NCBI RefSeq assembly: GCF_014773395.1
Contig: NZ_JACXAF010000020.1
Location: 25,280-89,279 of the forward strand
Source of the DNA: Neiella litorisoli
GTDB lineage: Bacteria > Pseudomonadota > Gammaproteobacteria > Enterobacterales > Neiellaceae
Reading direction: 5' to 3'
DNA: 64,000 nucleotides
Position numbers and translations under genes: made by a program. The notes under the pieces were generated by a model. The model was not told the DNA's origin, made no database searches, and saw nothing but the letters and a program-made list of their open reading frames with translations. This document shows, piece after piece, positions 1 to 9,700 of the stretch (positions within the stretch are counted from its first letter, which is position 1; each line of letters starts with the position of its first letter).

Positions 1-1223
1 ATAATCAAAAATACCGTGGTCAACTGCACGCATAAGGTGGCGACTCCCGATACCGATGCTGCGTGACGACGGCTTTCCGCGCTCCACTGGGCAATATGGC
101 CATTGGCCTGCTCCCAGCGGTGCTGCATCTGACCTTCGGCGCCAGTCAGTTTGATTGTTTCAAGCCCAGATAAAGCCTCTACTAAGGTGGCATTTTTTAA
201 GCTCGACATCCGGCCCGATTCATCAACGGCCTGCCGCATCGGCTTTTGAATCCAACTGCTGTAACCAATGATCACCAATGCCATGACCAGCGGCACCGCG
301 ACCATCCAGCCGCCCAGATAAGCCACAATCAAGAAGAACAGTAAGGTGAAAGGCACATCAATGACCGCAGTAATGGTTGCCGAAGTGACAAAGTCTCGAA
401 TTGAATCAAAATCTTGCAAGTGTCTGGCAAAGGCACCAACAGAAGCTGGCCGCTGCGCTAACTTCACCCCCATCACACGCTCTAGGATCCGAGCGGAGAT
501 GAGGATTTCGGACTTCTTGCCCGCCACGTCGATAAAATGCGATCGCATCAAACGCAGCACGAAATCGAAGATAAACACCAGACACACGCCGATGGCCAAG
601 ACCCACAAGGTATCTACGGCATGATTTGGCACCACCCGATCATAAACATTCATGACAAACAACGGGCTTGCCAAGGCAAACAAGCTAATCAGAAATGAGG
701 CAATTAATACGTCGCGGTAGATCCGCCAATTATCTTTGAGAGTGCCCCAAAACCAATGTTCGGATTGATGTTCAAGTGACTGCGGCGTGCGCTCATCAAA
801 CTTAACTTGGGGTTTAACAAACAGTGCGTAGCCGGTGAATAGCTCAGCCAATTCAGTGACCGACATGAGCACTTCACCCTCGCCGCTTTCGAGCATGACC
901 AACGCCGCCTCATCGCCGCTGATCTTGCTCAAAATAGCCGCTTTGCCCTGTTTCAGCATTAAAACGGCCGGGAGTAGCTGCGGTTGAATATCGCCGAGCG
1001 CCACCTTCAGTAGGCGGGCCGATAAATTTGCGCGCTTCGCAGCACGGATAAACAGCTCTGGCGTTAACCGATTATCTGGTAGCGGCAAACCGGCAACCAG
1101 CTCATCCCGCGCAACAGGATTACCATGCCACTTCGATAAATAAGTCAGCGCATCAAGTAAGGGATCGAGAAATGCTTTTTCCTGATCTTTTATTTTCCAG
1201 CCCTGTTGATCTGGGTCTGACAT
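1..1223 (-). CDS. lapB: Type I secretion ABC transporter, LapB-like (partial)
   Basis: The first 407 codons are visible, starting with ATG at 1223 and running off the left edge with no stop. Residues about 15-140 form a C39-peptidase-like domain without the catalytic cysteine. This degenerate domain is typical of ABC transporters that export RTX or LapA-type adhesins. From about residue 160 the transmembrane domain begins, with hydrophobic helices and the family-typical stretch FVMNVYDRVVPN. The nucleotide-binding domain would lie outside the window. By family knowledge it would energise export of the adhesin encoded at 6.7-14.6 kb, together with a membrane-fusion protein (presumably further left) and the TolC-like protein at 5.4-6.7 kb. 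It is divergent from the small plus-strand gene at 1354. Assignment to the LapB family is firm; substrate is inferred from context. Confidence 0.88.
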   Translation of the reverse strand, partial: MSDPDQQGWKIKDQEKAFLDPLLDALTYLSKWHGNPVARDELVAGLPLPDNRLTPELFIRAAKRANLSARLLKVALGDIQPQLLPAVLMLKQGKAAILSKISGDEAALVMLESGEGEVLMSVTELAELFTGYALFVKPQVKFDERTPQSLEHQSEHWFWGTLKDNWRIYRDVLIASFLISLFALASPLFVMNVYDRVVPNHAVDTLWVLAIGVCLVFIFDFVLRLMRSHFIDVAGKKSEILISARILERVMGVKLAQRPASVGAFARHLQDFDSIRDFVTSATITAVIDVPFTLLFFLIVAYLGGWMVAVPLVMALVIIGYSSWIQKPMRQAVDESGRMSSLKNATLVEALSGLETIKLTGAEGQMQHRWEQANGHIAQWSAESRRHAASVSGVATLCVQLTTVFLI

Positions 1224-1353
1224 GACTCTTCCTTTGAATAGTTTCACAAGCTGACGACTCGGCGCGGTTGGAATACCAATTAGCAGTTGCCGATGCCCTC
1301 AGTTACCGTCATTATGATTTACAAAATGTGAACAGAATGAAAGCTTTGCAGAC

Positions 1354-1707
1354 ATGTTTTTTGTGAGCCGCAACACCTCCGGTGATATTGTCGCCATTGC
1401 CCGTGAACAAAACGAGCAGTTTTCCGAGGCCATCAGTAGCGACAGCCCAGAGCTACTGACTTTTCTCAAGCAGCACGGTGACGGTGCTGACGTCATCTCT
1501 TTGCTACAAAGCTCTGATACACCGTTAATTCGGGTGCTGGAAGACTTGATTCAATTGCTAATCAAGAAAAACATGATTCAATTCACCGAGCTACCAACCG
1601 CAGCACAACAAAAACTGCTGGAGCGAAAAGAGATCCGAACACGCCTGAGTGATCTCAGTACCGACAGCACCCTGATCGCTAGCGCGGAAGACGATCCACT
1701 GATTTAG
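1354..1707 (+). CDS. Small conserved protein of lap/bpf loci, unknown function
   Basis: A 117-residue soluble protein with no signal peptide or membrane segment. It is rich in charged and helical sequence, with a central hydrophobic helix (LIRVLEDLIQLLIKKNMI) and the C-terminal stretch ELPTAAQQKLLERKEIR. Small proteins of this type sit near LapD/LapG genes in several gammaproteobacteria and are often mislabelled tryptophan synthase beta-like, although no such enzyme fold is visible here. Its stop overlaps the lapD stop by four bases in convergent orientation. It is divergent from the lapB-like gene, sharing a 130-bp promoter region. The function is not known to me; location suggests a role tied to adhesin secretion or control. 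Confidence 0.75.
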   Translation: MFFVSRNTSGDIVAIAREQNEQFSEAISSDSPELLTFLKQHGDGADVISLLQSSDTPLIRVLEDLIQLLIKKNMIQFTELPTAAQQKLLERKEIRTRLSDLSTDSTLIASAEDDPLI

Positions 1708-3623
1708 CGCTCATCACGATTATTAATGTAGCCTTGGAACCCTTGAATACCGCAACTTTGTAGCGCCGCAAGTTGCGCCTCTTGCTCAACTGCAGTGGCA
1801 TACACGGGAATATCCAGATTTCGCGCCGTATTCACCACGCCAGCAACTAGGGTCAAGTTTTGTTCATCCACTTGTCGGCATAAGGCGGCTGCCAGTTTCA
1901 GATAGTCAGGGCGGATCTCTTTGAGGTATTTCAGATCGGCCGCATCAAACCCAGTACCAACGCCAATATTATCAACACCATAGCGATAGCCCAACGAGCG
2001 CAGCACAGCAACAAAACTCTGCACCGCAACATAGTCGCGGCTCATATAAACCTCGGCCAATTCAATCACTAAATTGCTCCGCTCAGCGGTGGGAACTTCC
2101 GCCAAAGCCTGCAAAAAATGAGTGTCACGAATCGATGAGAGCGACACATTGACAACCTGAGGCGTATCAAACGGCGCTTGCTGTTGCAGCATGGCCAATA
2201 CCGCTCGGTCCAAATCACAGCCTAAATCGAATTGCTCGAGCACCGGCACAAAAATAGCGGCATTCAGAGGAGTGCCATTCTCATCTTTAATCCCGGCATA
2301 GACTTCCTGATGAAGCGGCGGGCCGTTCAGCTCAGCAACCAGCGGTTGTTTGCGCAGTTGTAGCTCTTGCTGCACGATTCGCTGGCGCAGCAAGCTCACC
2401 CATTGCTGACCAGAACGAAGTGGTTGCTCTTCGGTATTGCTGCGCCACAACCAAGGATTTTGTCCTTGTTGCTCAGCATCACGCAAAGCCTGATCGAGAC
2501 GGGTGAACACATCGGTGACGCTGTCATCTGCGGCCACCGGCACTCCAGCTAAGGCACAGGATGACGGCAGTGGCGCAATCCCCTGCTGGTGAAGCTGATC
2601 CATATGATGAGCCACTTTAGCCAGCGGCTCTGACAAGTCTTGTTCGGGCAATACCGGAATCAAAACCGCGAAGTCAGTCTCCGACAGGCGACCAATCATC
2701 ACTTGTTGGTCAGAAAATACCTGCCGTAGCGATTCGACCGACTGCTGCAGCAAATCTAACCATTGCTTGTAGCCGTAATGCTTGCGGATCTTGTCACGAT
2801 CATGCAGCGATAAGATCACCACAGCTTGCGGCTGTTGATCCGACATCCGCGATTGTAATTCATTGATCAAATGACGGCGGTTCGCCACTTGAGTTTCAGG
2901 ATCTTGTTGCAGCCGAGTCTTCATGGTGAGCAATTGGGCGGCATTGGCTTTGAATTGCTCGCTTAAAATCCCCGTCAAATGGTTAAGCGCTTTGACCACT
3001 TGGCGCAATTCTCGGGTTCGTGGCAGAGGAATGCGGTAACCAAACTCACGCTGCTCAATGGCATTGACCTGACTTTCAATTTGCGCCAATGGACGTTTAA
3101 TGACAATTCTCAGTACCAACATCATTAACAAACTGACAAACGCGAATAATGAGCCATAAAAGGTTAGCAAGTGCATACTTAGGCGCCAAAGCTGCGCTTG
3201 AACAAAGCCCGGGTGCGCTTCTATTCGAATGGATGCCACTTCAGTCCAGCCATTGGTGATCGGCGCCTCGGCAACGACTGGCGCAATCTCAAATAGATTA
3301 GTAAACCAAGCAGGAACGCCTGCTGGTTGTGCTTGATTGTCTTTTCTAAGGATTTCGTCATTGGCGAAGACTGTCACTTCAATGCTGCGAAAAAACGAGC
3401 CATCAAAAGCCGCTAACATAGTCGATTCAGCAAACGCACGATCATAAGGCTGTAACACCGGCGCTAAACGCATGCCGAGCGAAGTGAGCGCATTCTCGGT
3501 CGACACCTGCTGTTGTAACCTAAGTGATTCGGAGCTGTTTTTAATATTCAACATCAGCACTGCCGACAGTGATACCACAGTCAGTAGTAACAAAAGCAAT
3601 AACACTTGGCGATATAAGGTCAT
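1704..3623 (-). CDS. lapD: LapD-like inner-membrane c-di-GMP receptor
   Basis: 639 residues. The order is TM helix (6-25), a periplasmic LapD/MoxY-type domain (about 26-150), a second TM helix (152-174), HAMP (about 175-225), a degenerate GGDEF domain and a degenerate EAL domain. The GGDEF signature is replaced by RLSETD (312-317) and the EAL motif by EVYAG (440-444), so neither synthase nor phosphodiesterase activity is expected. In characterised LapD proteins the EAL-like domain binds c-di-GMP and the periplasmic domain then sequesters LapG, keeping the adhesin on the cell surface. The gene overlaps lapG by four bases (ATGA, 3620-3623), indicating translational coupling. It is the last gene of the adhesin operon. 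Confidence 0.93.
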   Translation of the reverse strand: MTLYRQVLLLLLLLTVVSLSAVLMLNIKNSSESLRLQQQVSTENALTSLGMRLAPVLQPYDRAFAESTMLAAFDGSFFRSIEVTVFANDEILRKDNQAQPAGVPAWFTNLFEIAPVVAEAPITNGWTEVASIRIEAHPGFVQAQLWRLSMHLLTFYGSLFAFVSLLMMLVLRIVIKRPLAQIESQVNAIEQREFGYRIPLPRTRELRQVVKALNHLTGILSEQFKANAAQLLTMKTRLQQDPETQVANRRHLINELQSRMSDQQPQAVVILSLHDRDKIRKHYGYKQWLDLLQQSVESLRQVFSDQQVMIGRLSETDFAVLIPVLPEQDLSEPLAKVAHHMDQLHQQGIAPLPSSCALAGVPVAADDSVTDVFTRLDQALRDAEQQGQNPWLWRSNTEEQPLRSGQQWVSLLRQRIVQQELQLRKQPLVAELNGPPLHQEVYAGIKDENGTPLNAAIFVPVLEQFDLGCDLDRAVLAMLQQQAPFDTPQVVNVSLSSIRDTHFLQALAEVPTAERSNLVIELAEVYMSRDYVAVQSFVAVLRSLGYRYGVDNIGVGTGFDAADLKYLKEIRPDYLKLAAALCRQVDEQNLTLVAGVVNTARNLDIPVYATAVEQEAQLAALQSCGIQGFQGYINNRDER

Positions 3624-4285
3624 GGTAAATCCTTTGATTCGGACTGATGTTGAAATTCGGATTGACGTTCACGGAGGTCGCGCCACAGGCTCAGGCGGTT
3701 CGATTCTCCGACTAACTTGCCATCGCCTCGTGCCTTGGCGAGCCACAAGTAATCGGCATTAAAACTGTAGATAGGGATTAAATCGCCACGTTCAGTTGCA
3801 GGTTTGATGGCGGGATCAATATTGTCTAAAACCAGTGGGATAGCACCACGCTTGCGGTAGTAAGTCAGCACCATATGATGCTGATTATAAGCAACTGCTT
3901 TTACATACATCAGCCGCAGCTTACTGGCGTCAAACCCCATTTCTAACAAGGTGTAGTACTTGGCAATGGTGAAGTCTTCACAATCACCAGCCGCTCTGCC
4001 AATAAACTCAACAGGGGTTGCCCAGTAGTCTTCTTGCTTCCAGACCACATCATCGTTAGCAAACAAAAAGCCATTGAAGTAGTCATTAACTTGCTTCAAT
4101 TGGGTCAATTCATCGGCATCAACATGGGCCAGAACAAGCGCCTGCCACTGCCTACCGCGCTCTGCGGCATCGTCACCATAGCGCTGCTGAAGCGCTTGGA
4201 TCATTTTATTGAAATCAAGCTGAGGGGAGGCCCACAGCAACCACGACAACAAGATCGCGCCGAGCCAGCCCCACCAGGCTCGCAT
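3620..4285 (-). CDS. lapG: LapG-like periplasmic cysteine protease
   Basis: About 221 residues. An N-terminal hydrophobic segment (WWGWLGAILLSWLLWA) should direct export to the periplasm. The bacterial transglutaminase-like protease triad is visible: Cys102 in GDCEDF, His137 in HHMVL and Asp154 in LDNID, counting from the chosen start. The Asp lies 17 residues after the His, as in Pseudomonas LapG. The family cleaves the N-terminal retention module of LapA-type adhesins at an Ala-Ala-Gly site when not held by LapD. A GGAGG sequence lies eight bases before the ATG at 4285. Upstream in-frame ATGs at 4291 and 4303 are too close to, or upstream of, this site, so 4285 is preferred. Confidence 0.93.
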   Translation of the reverse strand: MRAWWGWLGAILLSWLLWASPQLDFNKMIQALQQRYGDDAAERGRQWQALVLAHVDADELTQLKQVNDYFNGFLFANDDVVWKQEDYWATPVEFIGRAAGDCEDFTIAKYYTLLEMGFDASKLRLMYVKAVAYNQHHMVLTYYRKRGAIPLVLDNIDPAIKPATERGDLIPIYSFNADYLWLAKARGDGKLVGESNRLSLWRDLRERQSEFQHQSESKDLP

Positions 4286-4329
4286 CAGCATAACCTCCAA
4301 CACGTTGTCGTGGCTGCCATTGGAATTCC

Positions 4330-5364
4330 TTATTGGCCGTCGTTGGTGATCGCCGTCCGTTTACTGGCGTTCATTTCAACCATGATCCGGCGATTAGCTG
4401 CGGCATCATCGGCGTTCTGCTCAGGAGAAACGGCAGGACGTGTTTCACCATAGCCAAGCGCACTGATGCGCTGCTCAGCAACTTGATAACGCTCAATCAG
4501 CAGTTGCTTGACGGCATCGGCGCGACGTTCCGATAGCTTTTGGTTATAGGTTGCAGAGCCAACCAGAGAAGTGTGGCCTTCAATGACGATATCTAACTGC
4601 GGGTGTTGCGCCATAAATTCGGCGATCTCAGCCACATTGTTGTAAGAGCGAGCGGGCACCGTGGCGTCATCGTGGGCAAACAGAATAGTCACTTGCTTCA
4701 CGATCGCCTGCTCATAGAAACGGGTACAACCTTGAGCATCAACACTATGGCCAAGCGGCGTATCAGGGCACTTATCGAGGTTGTTATTGACGCCATCACG
4801 ATCATCGTCGGCGGCCGTCGTTGCGGCACCTTGTTGGCCAAAGAAATAGAGTAAGCCGATGCTAGCAACAAAATCTGTCGAACTCTCATCGAATCCGTAC
4901 AAGCCCTGCACCTCACCAGTTAATGCCCAATTGTCGGTGAAGTAGTAACGAGCACCTACCCCGATGTGAGCGCCGGCCTGCTCATCACTATCGAAATCTT
5001 CATAGTGGGGGCCTGCAAACACATAGTTGTAGTCTTCGTTGAAAAAATACAAGGCATCGAGGGCATACCACCAAGCTGACTCGTCATCACTGATGTCCTC
5101 GACATCCAGCTCCGAGTAATCGGCACGAAAACGAAGTTCCCAATGGTCATTGGAGAATGGCTGGATACCAAATTGGCCACCGAACATCGGGCCTCGTTGC
5201 AGCGATGCGCCAGACTCATGCTGATGGGCAGAATCCATCTCAGCATGGCCTATCTGGCCACCGACGTAATAACGATAACCTTCGTCAGCTTGAACAGATG
5301 TAGAATTTAAAACAGCCGAAATCGACAAGGCCACAATACTTAGTAGCTTGGCGGGTTTGCTCAT
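4330..5364 (-). CDS. OmpA-family outer-membrane protein of adhesin operon
   Basis: 344 residues. A signal peptide ends near SVQA (about residue 26). An N-terminal beta-barrel domain (about 30-175) follows, then a thrombospondin type-3-like calcium-binding linker (DDDRDGVNNNLDKCPDTPLG). The C-terminal OmpA peptidoglycan-binding domain has the hallmark region IEGHTSLVGSATYNQKLSERR. By family it anchors the outer membrane to peptidoglycan. The gene lies between tolC-like and lapG genes with gaps of about 25 bp, the same order as the Shewanella bpfA cluster, where an OmpA-like gene accompanies the adhesin secretion genes. Its exact role in adhesin display is unknown. Confidence 0.88.
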   Translation of the reverse strand: MSKPAKLLSIVALSISAVLNSTSVQADEGYRYYVGGQIGHAEMDSAHQHESGASLQRGPMFGGQFGIQPFSNDHWELRFRADYSELDVEDISDDESAWWYALDALYFFNEDYNYVFAGPHYEDFDSDEQAGAHIGVGARYYFTDNWALTGEVQGLYGFDESSTDFVASIGLLYFFGQQGAATTAADDDRDGVNNNLDKCPDTPLGHSVDAQGCTRFYEQAIVKQVTILFAHDDATVPARSYNNVAEIAEFMAQHPQLDIVIEGHTSLVGSATYNQKLSERRADAVKQLLIERYQVAEQRISALGYGETRPAVSPEQNADDAAANRRIMVEMNASKRTAITNDGQ

Positions 5365-5389
5365 GTTGTGTCAGTCCTTTATTTTTTTG

Positions 5390-6679
5390 TTAGCGCAATG
5401 ATTGATTGAGGCTACCAATCACTTCCAAGACTCGGGCTTTCGCTTGCTCATACTCGGTTTGGGCATCAACAAATTGATTGCGAGCACCGAACAATTCGTT
5501 TTCTGAATCGAGCAGGTCCAGCAGAGTTCTTTTGCCGAGATTAAACTCTTTTTTATAGGCATCACGGGTCTTTTCTGATGCCGTGACGTAGCGTTGCAAG
5601 AAGACTTGTTGCTTACCAAGCATTTCATATGCTGCCCAGGCTAAGCTAACTCGCTGGTTCGCTTCGCGGTGCGCATTCATGTTGATTGCCCGTGCTTGCT
5701 CAACGACATAGGCCGATGCTTTTTGGTTGGCCTTATCGGAGCCGCCGCGGAACAGGTTCCAGCGAACTTGCAGCATGGCGCCGTAGTTGGTGTCTGAACC
5801 ATCCGTGCCTTCGAGTTCATCGCCGTAATCGCCAAATAACACTAAATCGAGCTCAGGATAATTACTTGATTTACTATATTGGTAACGACTTTCAGCTTCT
5901 TCGATATCGGCCTTTGCCGCTAGCAACACCGGGTTGTGCTTGCCTACCAAAGCTTGTGCCTCGGCCTTATTCTGTGGCAGCCAGCTTTCTTTAAAGCTAA
6001 AAGGCTGTAAATCCTGCTTGGCGCTCTCGCCAATAATCTGAATATAAGCGGATTCGGCATCGAGCAAATTATTCTGCGCCGCGATGACATTCGATTCTGC
6101 ATTATTCAGGCGACTTTCGATTTGAGATTTGTCGGCAATCGTTCCAACACCACGATCAACGCGACTACTGATTTGCTTGTAGATGCGCTTGTGATTGTCG
6201 AGGTTTTCTAATGCCAGCTGATATTGAGTGCGATAGCGTTGCACATCTAAATAGACGCGAGTAGCAGCCAACGCAATGGACTCTGACATAGCACTTAACT
6301 CGTGCTCTCGCGCTAGGGTAAATGCTTCGGTTCTATCAATATCATTGCGCGTTGCAAAGCCATCGAACAACATTTGCCGCGCTTCAAAACCAACTCGGCC
6401 GTTATTCCAAGTTTCATCATCGGTGCCATTAGCCCGAGTCGACGGGTTGTCAACGACTTGGAATCCCCAATCTGCGGTTACATCAACTGACGGCAAATAA
6501 CCACCCTCGGCCTGACGAACCGTTTGTTCACCTTCTCGAACTTTGCGCTCGCTTTGAACAATTTGCGGATGGGTCTCAACCGCAAGACGCACTGCTTGTG
6601 GCAAAGTCTGCGCCACCACTGTTTGGCTCAAAGCTGCGATTAGCAGCGTACCCACCGCGCTACAACGGGCAAGTTTCAT
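5390..6679 (-). CDS. TolC-family outer-membrane channel of adhesin secretion (AggA/LapE-like)
   Basis: 429 residues from the ATG at 6679, which has GGGAG seven bases upstream; a longer in-frame start at 6700 lies before this site. A signal peptide ends near VVAQ. The remainder is a TolC/OEP fold, with two internally related halves, long helical heptad-like segments and the motif LNLG-like FNLGKRTLLDLLDSENELFGARNQFVDA near the C-terminus. By family it forms the trimeric outer-membrane exit duct of the type I secretion system, working with the LapB-like ABC transporter and a membrane-fusion protein not in the window. It starts 30 bp after the adhesin stop and looks co-transcribed with it. Confidence 0.9.
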   Translation of the reverse strand: MKLARCSAVGTLLIAALSQTVVAQTLPQAVRLAVETHPQIVQSERKVREGEQTVRQAEGGYLPSVDVTADWGFQVVDNPSTRANGTDDETWNNGRVGFEARQMLFDGFATRNDIDRTEAFTLAREHELSAMSESIALAATRVYLDVQRYRTQYQLALENLDNHKRIYKQISSRVDRGVGTIADKSQIESRLNNAESNVIAAQNNLLDAESAYIQIIGESAKQDLQPFSFKESWLPQNKAEAQALVGKHNPVLLAAKADIEEAESRYQYSKSSNYPELDLVLFGDYGDELEGTDGSDTNYGAMLQVRWNLFRGGSDKANQKASAYVVEQARAINMNAHREANQRVSLAWAAYEMLGKQQVFLQRYVTASEKTRDAYKKEFNLGKRTLLDLLDSENELFGARNQFVDAQTEYEQAKARVLEVIGSLNQSLR

Positions 6680-6709
6680 TGAAAACTCCCAAATTCCCAA
6701 AAAGTTAAC

Positions 6710-9700
6710 TTACAGATCTAGGTCTACTTTAATTTCTTCTGGCGCTTTGATTTCGCCTTGCGGCGAACCATCGCCGCTGTTACCAACCTGATTGCCATCT
6801 CCGCCAGGCAGTAAATCGTCCAACTCGTTGGGCTGCTCAAGCAATTCATTAAATAGTGATGCCCGAACCTGTGGCTCAACGCCGGTTTGCCCAACAATAG
6901 TCACCGTGACTTCGGCAGAATGCTCATTACCATTGCCATCGGTGATGGTATAGGTGAAGGTATCCGTTGCTGTTTCGCCAGCATCAAGATCATCAAACGC
7001 ATCAGCCGGATCATAGCTAACTTTTCCTGTCGCCGGATCAAACGACACATTACCTTTGGTCGCGCCGCTGCTACTTGTCGCTGCAACCGAAACAATCGCA
7101 AGATTATCGCCATCGGGATCGGTGTCGTTGGCAAGAAGCGTATCCGAAGCAATGGTTAGTACATCATTTTCGCCAGTGATTAGATCGCCTTTGTAAACAT
7201 CAGCCTCAAAGCTCTGCAAATAGTAGTCCGAAGAATCAGAGCCATCATTAAGGAGACGGTTTGAATAATCCACGGCTTCAAATCTGACTTCATCAAACAA
7301 AATACCATTTGTGTTAATAGTCTCAGAGCCATAGTGTTTATTACTTGAAAACGTATCTTCGGCAACGACTTTACCATCGCGCAAAGCAATCCATTTACCC
7401 GTTTCCACATAGTTTTGGCTGTTGTCTTGAGGATACAGGTTGGTATACCTGAAGCTGGCTTCAGTTGTTAATCCATCTAGCTTGATGACTATCGCCTCAG
7501 ATGTGCCAGCCTCACTGCTATCTGCATAGTTTGAGCTTCGATGTTGCAGCTGGCCTTCATTGCCACTTTCCCCATAAGTATCACCCTCAGTTTGAACCCC
7601 AAGTGAAGCGCCACTGAAATATGCTGTTGCAGAGACTCCTTCGATACCAGATTCAACACTGACAATCCCTTCTCGAACAGCAGCTTTCCAACTTGTTGCG
7701 GTCGACCATCCTAAAGCAACCGTCTCCACTACTGCATCAGTGTCGGCATTCGCAGTTGGTGCAGATCCTGAAACCAATTGCACCGTTGCAGAATCACTCC
7801 CCTCGGCTGATTCGTTACCCGCTTGATCGGTGACGGTCGCGACCACTTCAATGGTCTCGCCATCGGCAGGCGCAGCGTATTCAAAGTCAATTGAGCCCGC
7901 ATCAATCTGGGTTTGGCTCAAGACAATTGGCGTCTGACCGGTGACGTTTAAGGTATCACCAGCGACGGCTTCGGCTGGCAGGGTCACCGTCACTCCGACG
8001 GTGCCGTTGAGTTCGCTATTACTGATAGTGCCATCGTTATTGGTGTCTTCTGTGATGGTCACGGTTGGCGCACCGGTCGCGGTGGTATCGCCAATCACGG
8101 CTGAGTCACTACCCTCAGCCGATTCGTTACCCGCTTGATCGGTAACCGTCGCCACCACTTCAATGGTCTCGCCATCGGCAGGCGCAGCGTATTCAAAGTC
8201 AATTGAGCCCGCATCAATCTGGGTTTGGCTCAAGACAATTGGCGTCTGACCGGTGACGTTTAAGGTATCACCAGCGACGGCTTCGGCTGGCAGGGTCACC
8301 GTCACTCCGACGGTGCCGTTGAGTTCGCTATTACTGATAGTGCCATCGTTATTGGTGTCTTCTGTGATGGTCACGGTTGGCGCACCGGTCGCAGTGGTAT
8401 CGCCAATCACGGCTGAGTCACTACCCTCAGCCGATTCGTTACCCGCTTGATCGGTAACCGTCGCCACCACTTCAATGGTTTCGCCATCGGCAGGCGCAGC
8501 GTATTCAAAATCAATCGAGCCTGCATCAATTTGGGTTTGGCTCAAGACAATTGGCGTCTGACCGGTGACGTTTAAAGTATCTCCGACAACGGCCCCGCTT
8601 GGTAGCGAGACGGTCACACCGACAGTACCGTTTAGCTCGCTATTACTGATAGTGCCATCGTTATTGGTATCTTCCGTGATGGTCACGGTTGGCGCAACGG
8701 TCGCAGTGGTATCGCCAATCACGGCTGAGTCACTACCCTCAGCCGATTCGTTACCGGCTTGATCGGTAACCGTCGCCACCACTTCAATGGTTTCGCCATC
8801 GGCAGGCGCAGCGTATTCAAAATCAATCGAGCCGGCATCAATCTGGGTTTGGCTTAAGACGATTGGCGTCTGACCGGTGACGTTTAAAGTATCACCGGCA
8901 ACGGCCCCGCTTGGTAGCGAGACGGTCACACCGACAGTACCGTTTAACTCGGTGTTGCTGATGGTGCCATCGTTATTGGCGTCTTCAGTGATGGTGACTG
9001 TTGGTGCACCAGTGGCGGTGGTATCACCAATGACCGCTGAATCACTGCCCTCAGCTGATTCGTTACCCGCTTGATCGGTAATGGTTGCCACCACTTCAAT
9101 GGTCTCGCCATCGGCTGGCGCGGCATATTCAAAATCAATCGAGCCTGCATCAATTTGGGTTTGCGACAGCACGATTGGCGTCTGACCGGTGACGTTTAAG
9201 GTATCGCCGGCAACGGCCTCAGCTGGCAGTGCCACGGTGACACCGACAGTACCGTTTAACTCGGCGTTGCTGATGGTGCCATCGTTATTGGTGTCTTCGG
9301 TGATGGTCACGGTTGGCGCACCCGTTGCGGTGGTATCGCCAATCACGGCTGAATCACTGCCCTCGGCTGATTCATTACCGACTTGATCGGTAATGGTCGC
9401 GACCACTTCAATGCTCTCGCCATCGGCAGGCGCGGCGTATTCAAAATCAATCGAGCCCGCATCGATCTGAGCTTGGCTCAAAATAATCGCATCTTGACCG
9501 GTGACGTTTAAGGTATCACCGGCAACGGCCCCGCTTGGTAGAGCTACCGTCACACCGACAGTACCGTTTAACTCCGCATTGCTAATGGTGCCGTCGTTAT
9601 TGGTGTCTTCCGTGATGGTGACTGTTGGCGCACCAGTGGCAGTGGTATCGCCAATCACCGCTGAATCAATGCCCTCAGCTGATTCATTACCGGCTTGATC

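Noticed and set aside
1354..1707. Naming the 117-residue protein a tryptophan synthase beta-like protein.
   Set aside because: It is far too short and has no PLP-binding lysine motif; the common label appears to be an annotation error.
1704..3623. LapD as an active diguanylate cyclase or phosphodiesterase.
   Set aside because: Both signature motifs are degenerate (RLSETD, EVYAG), which fits a receptor.
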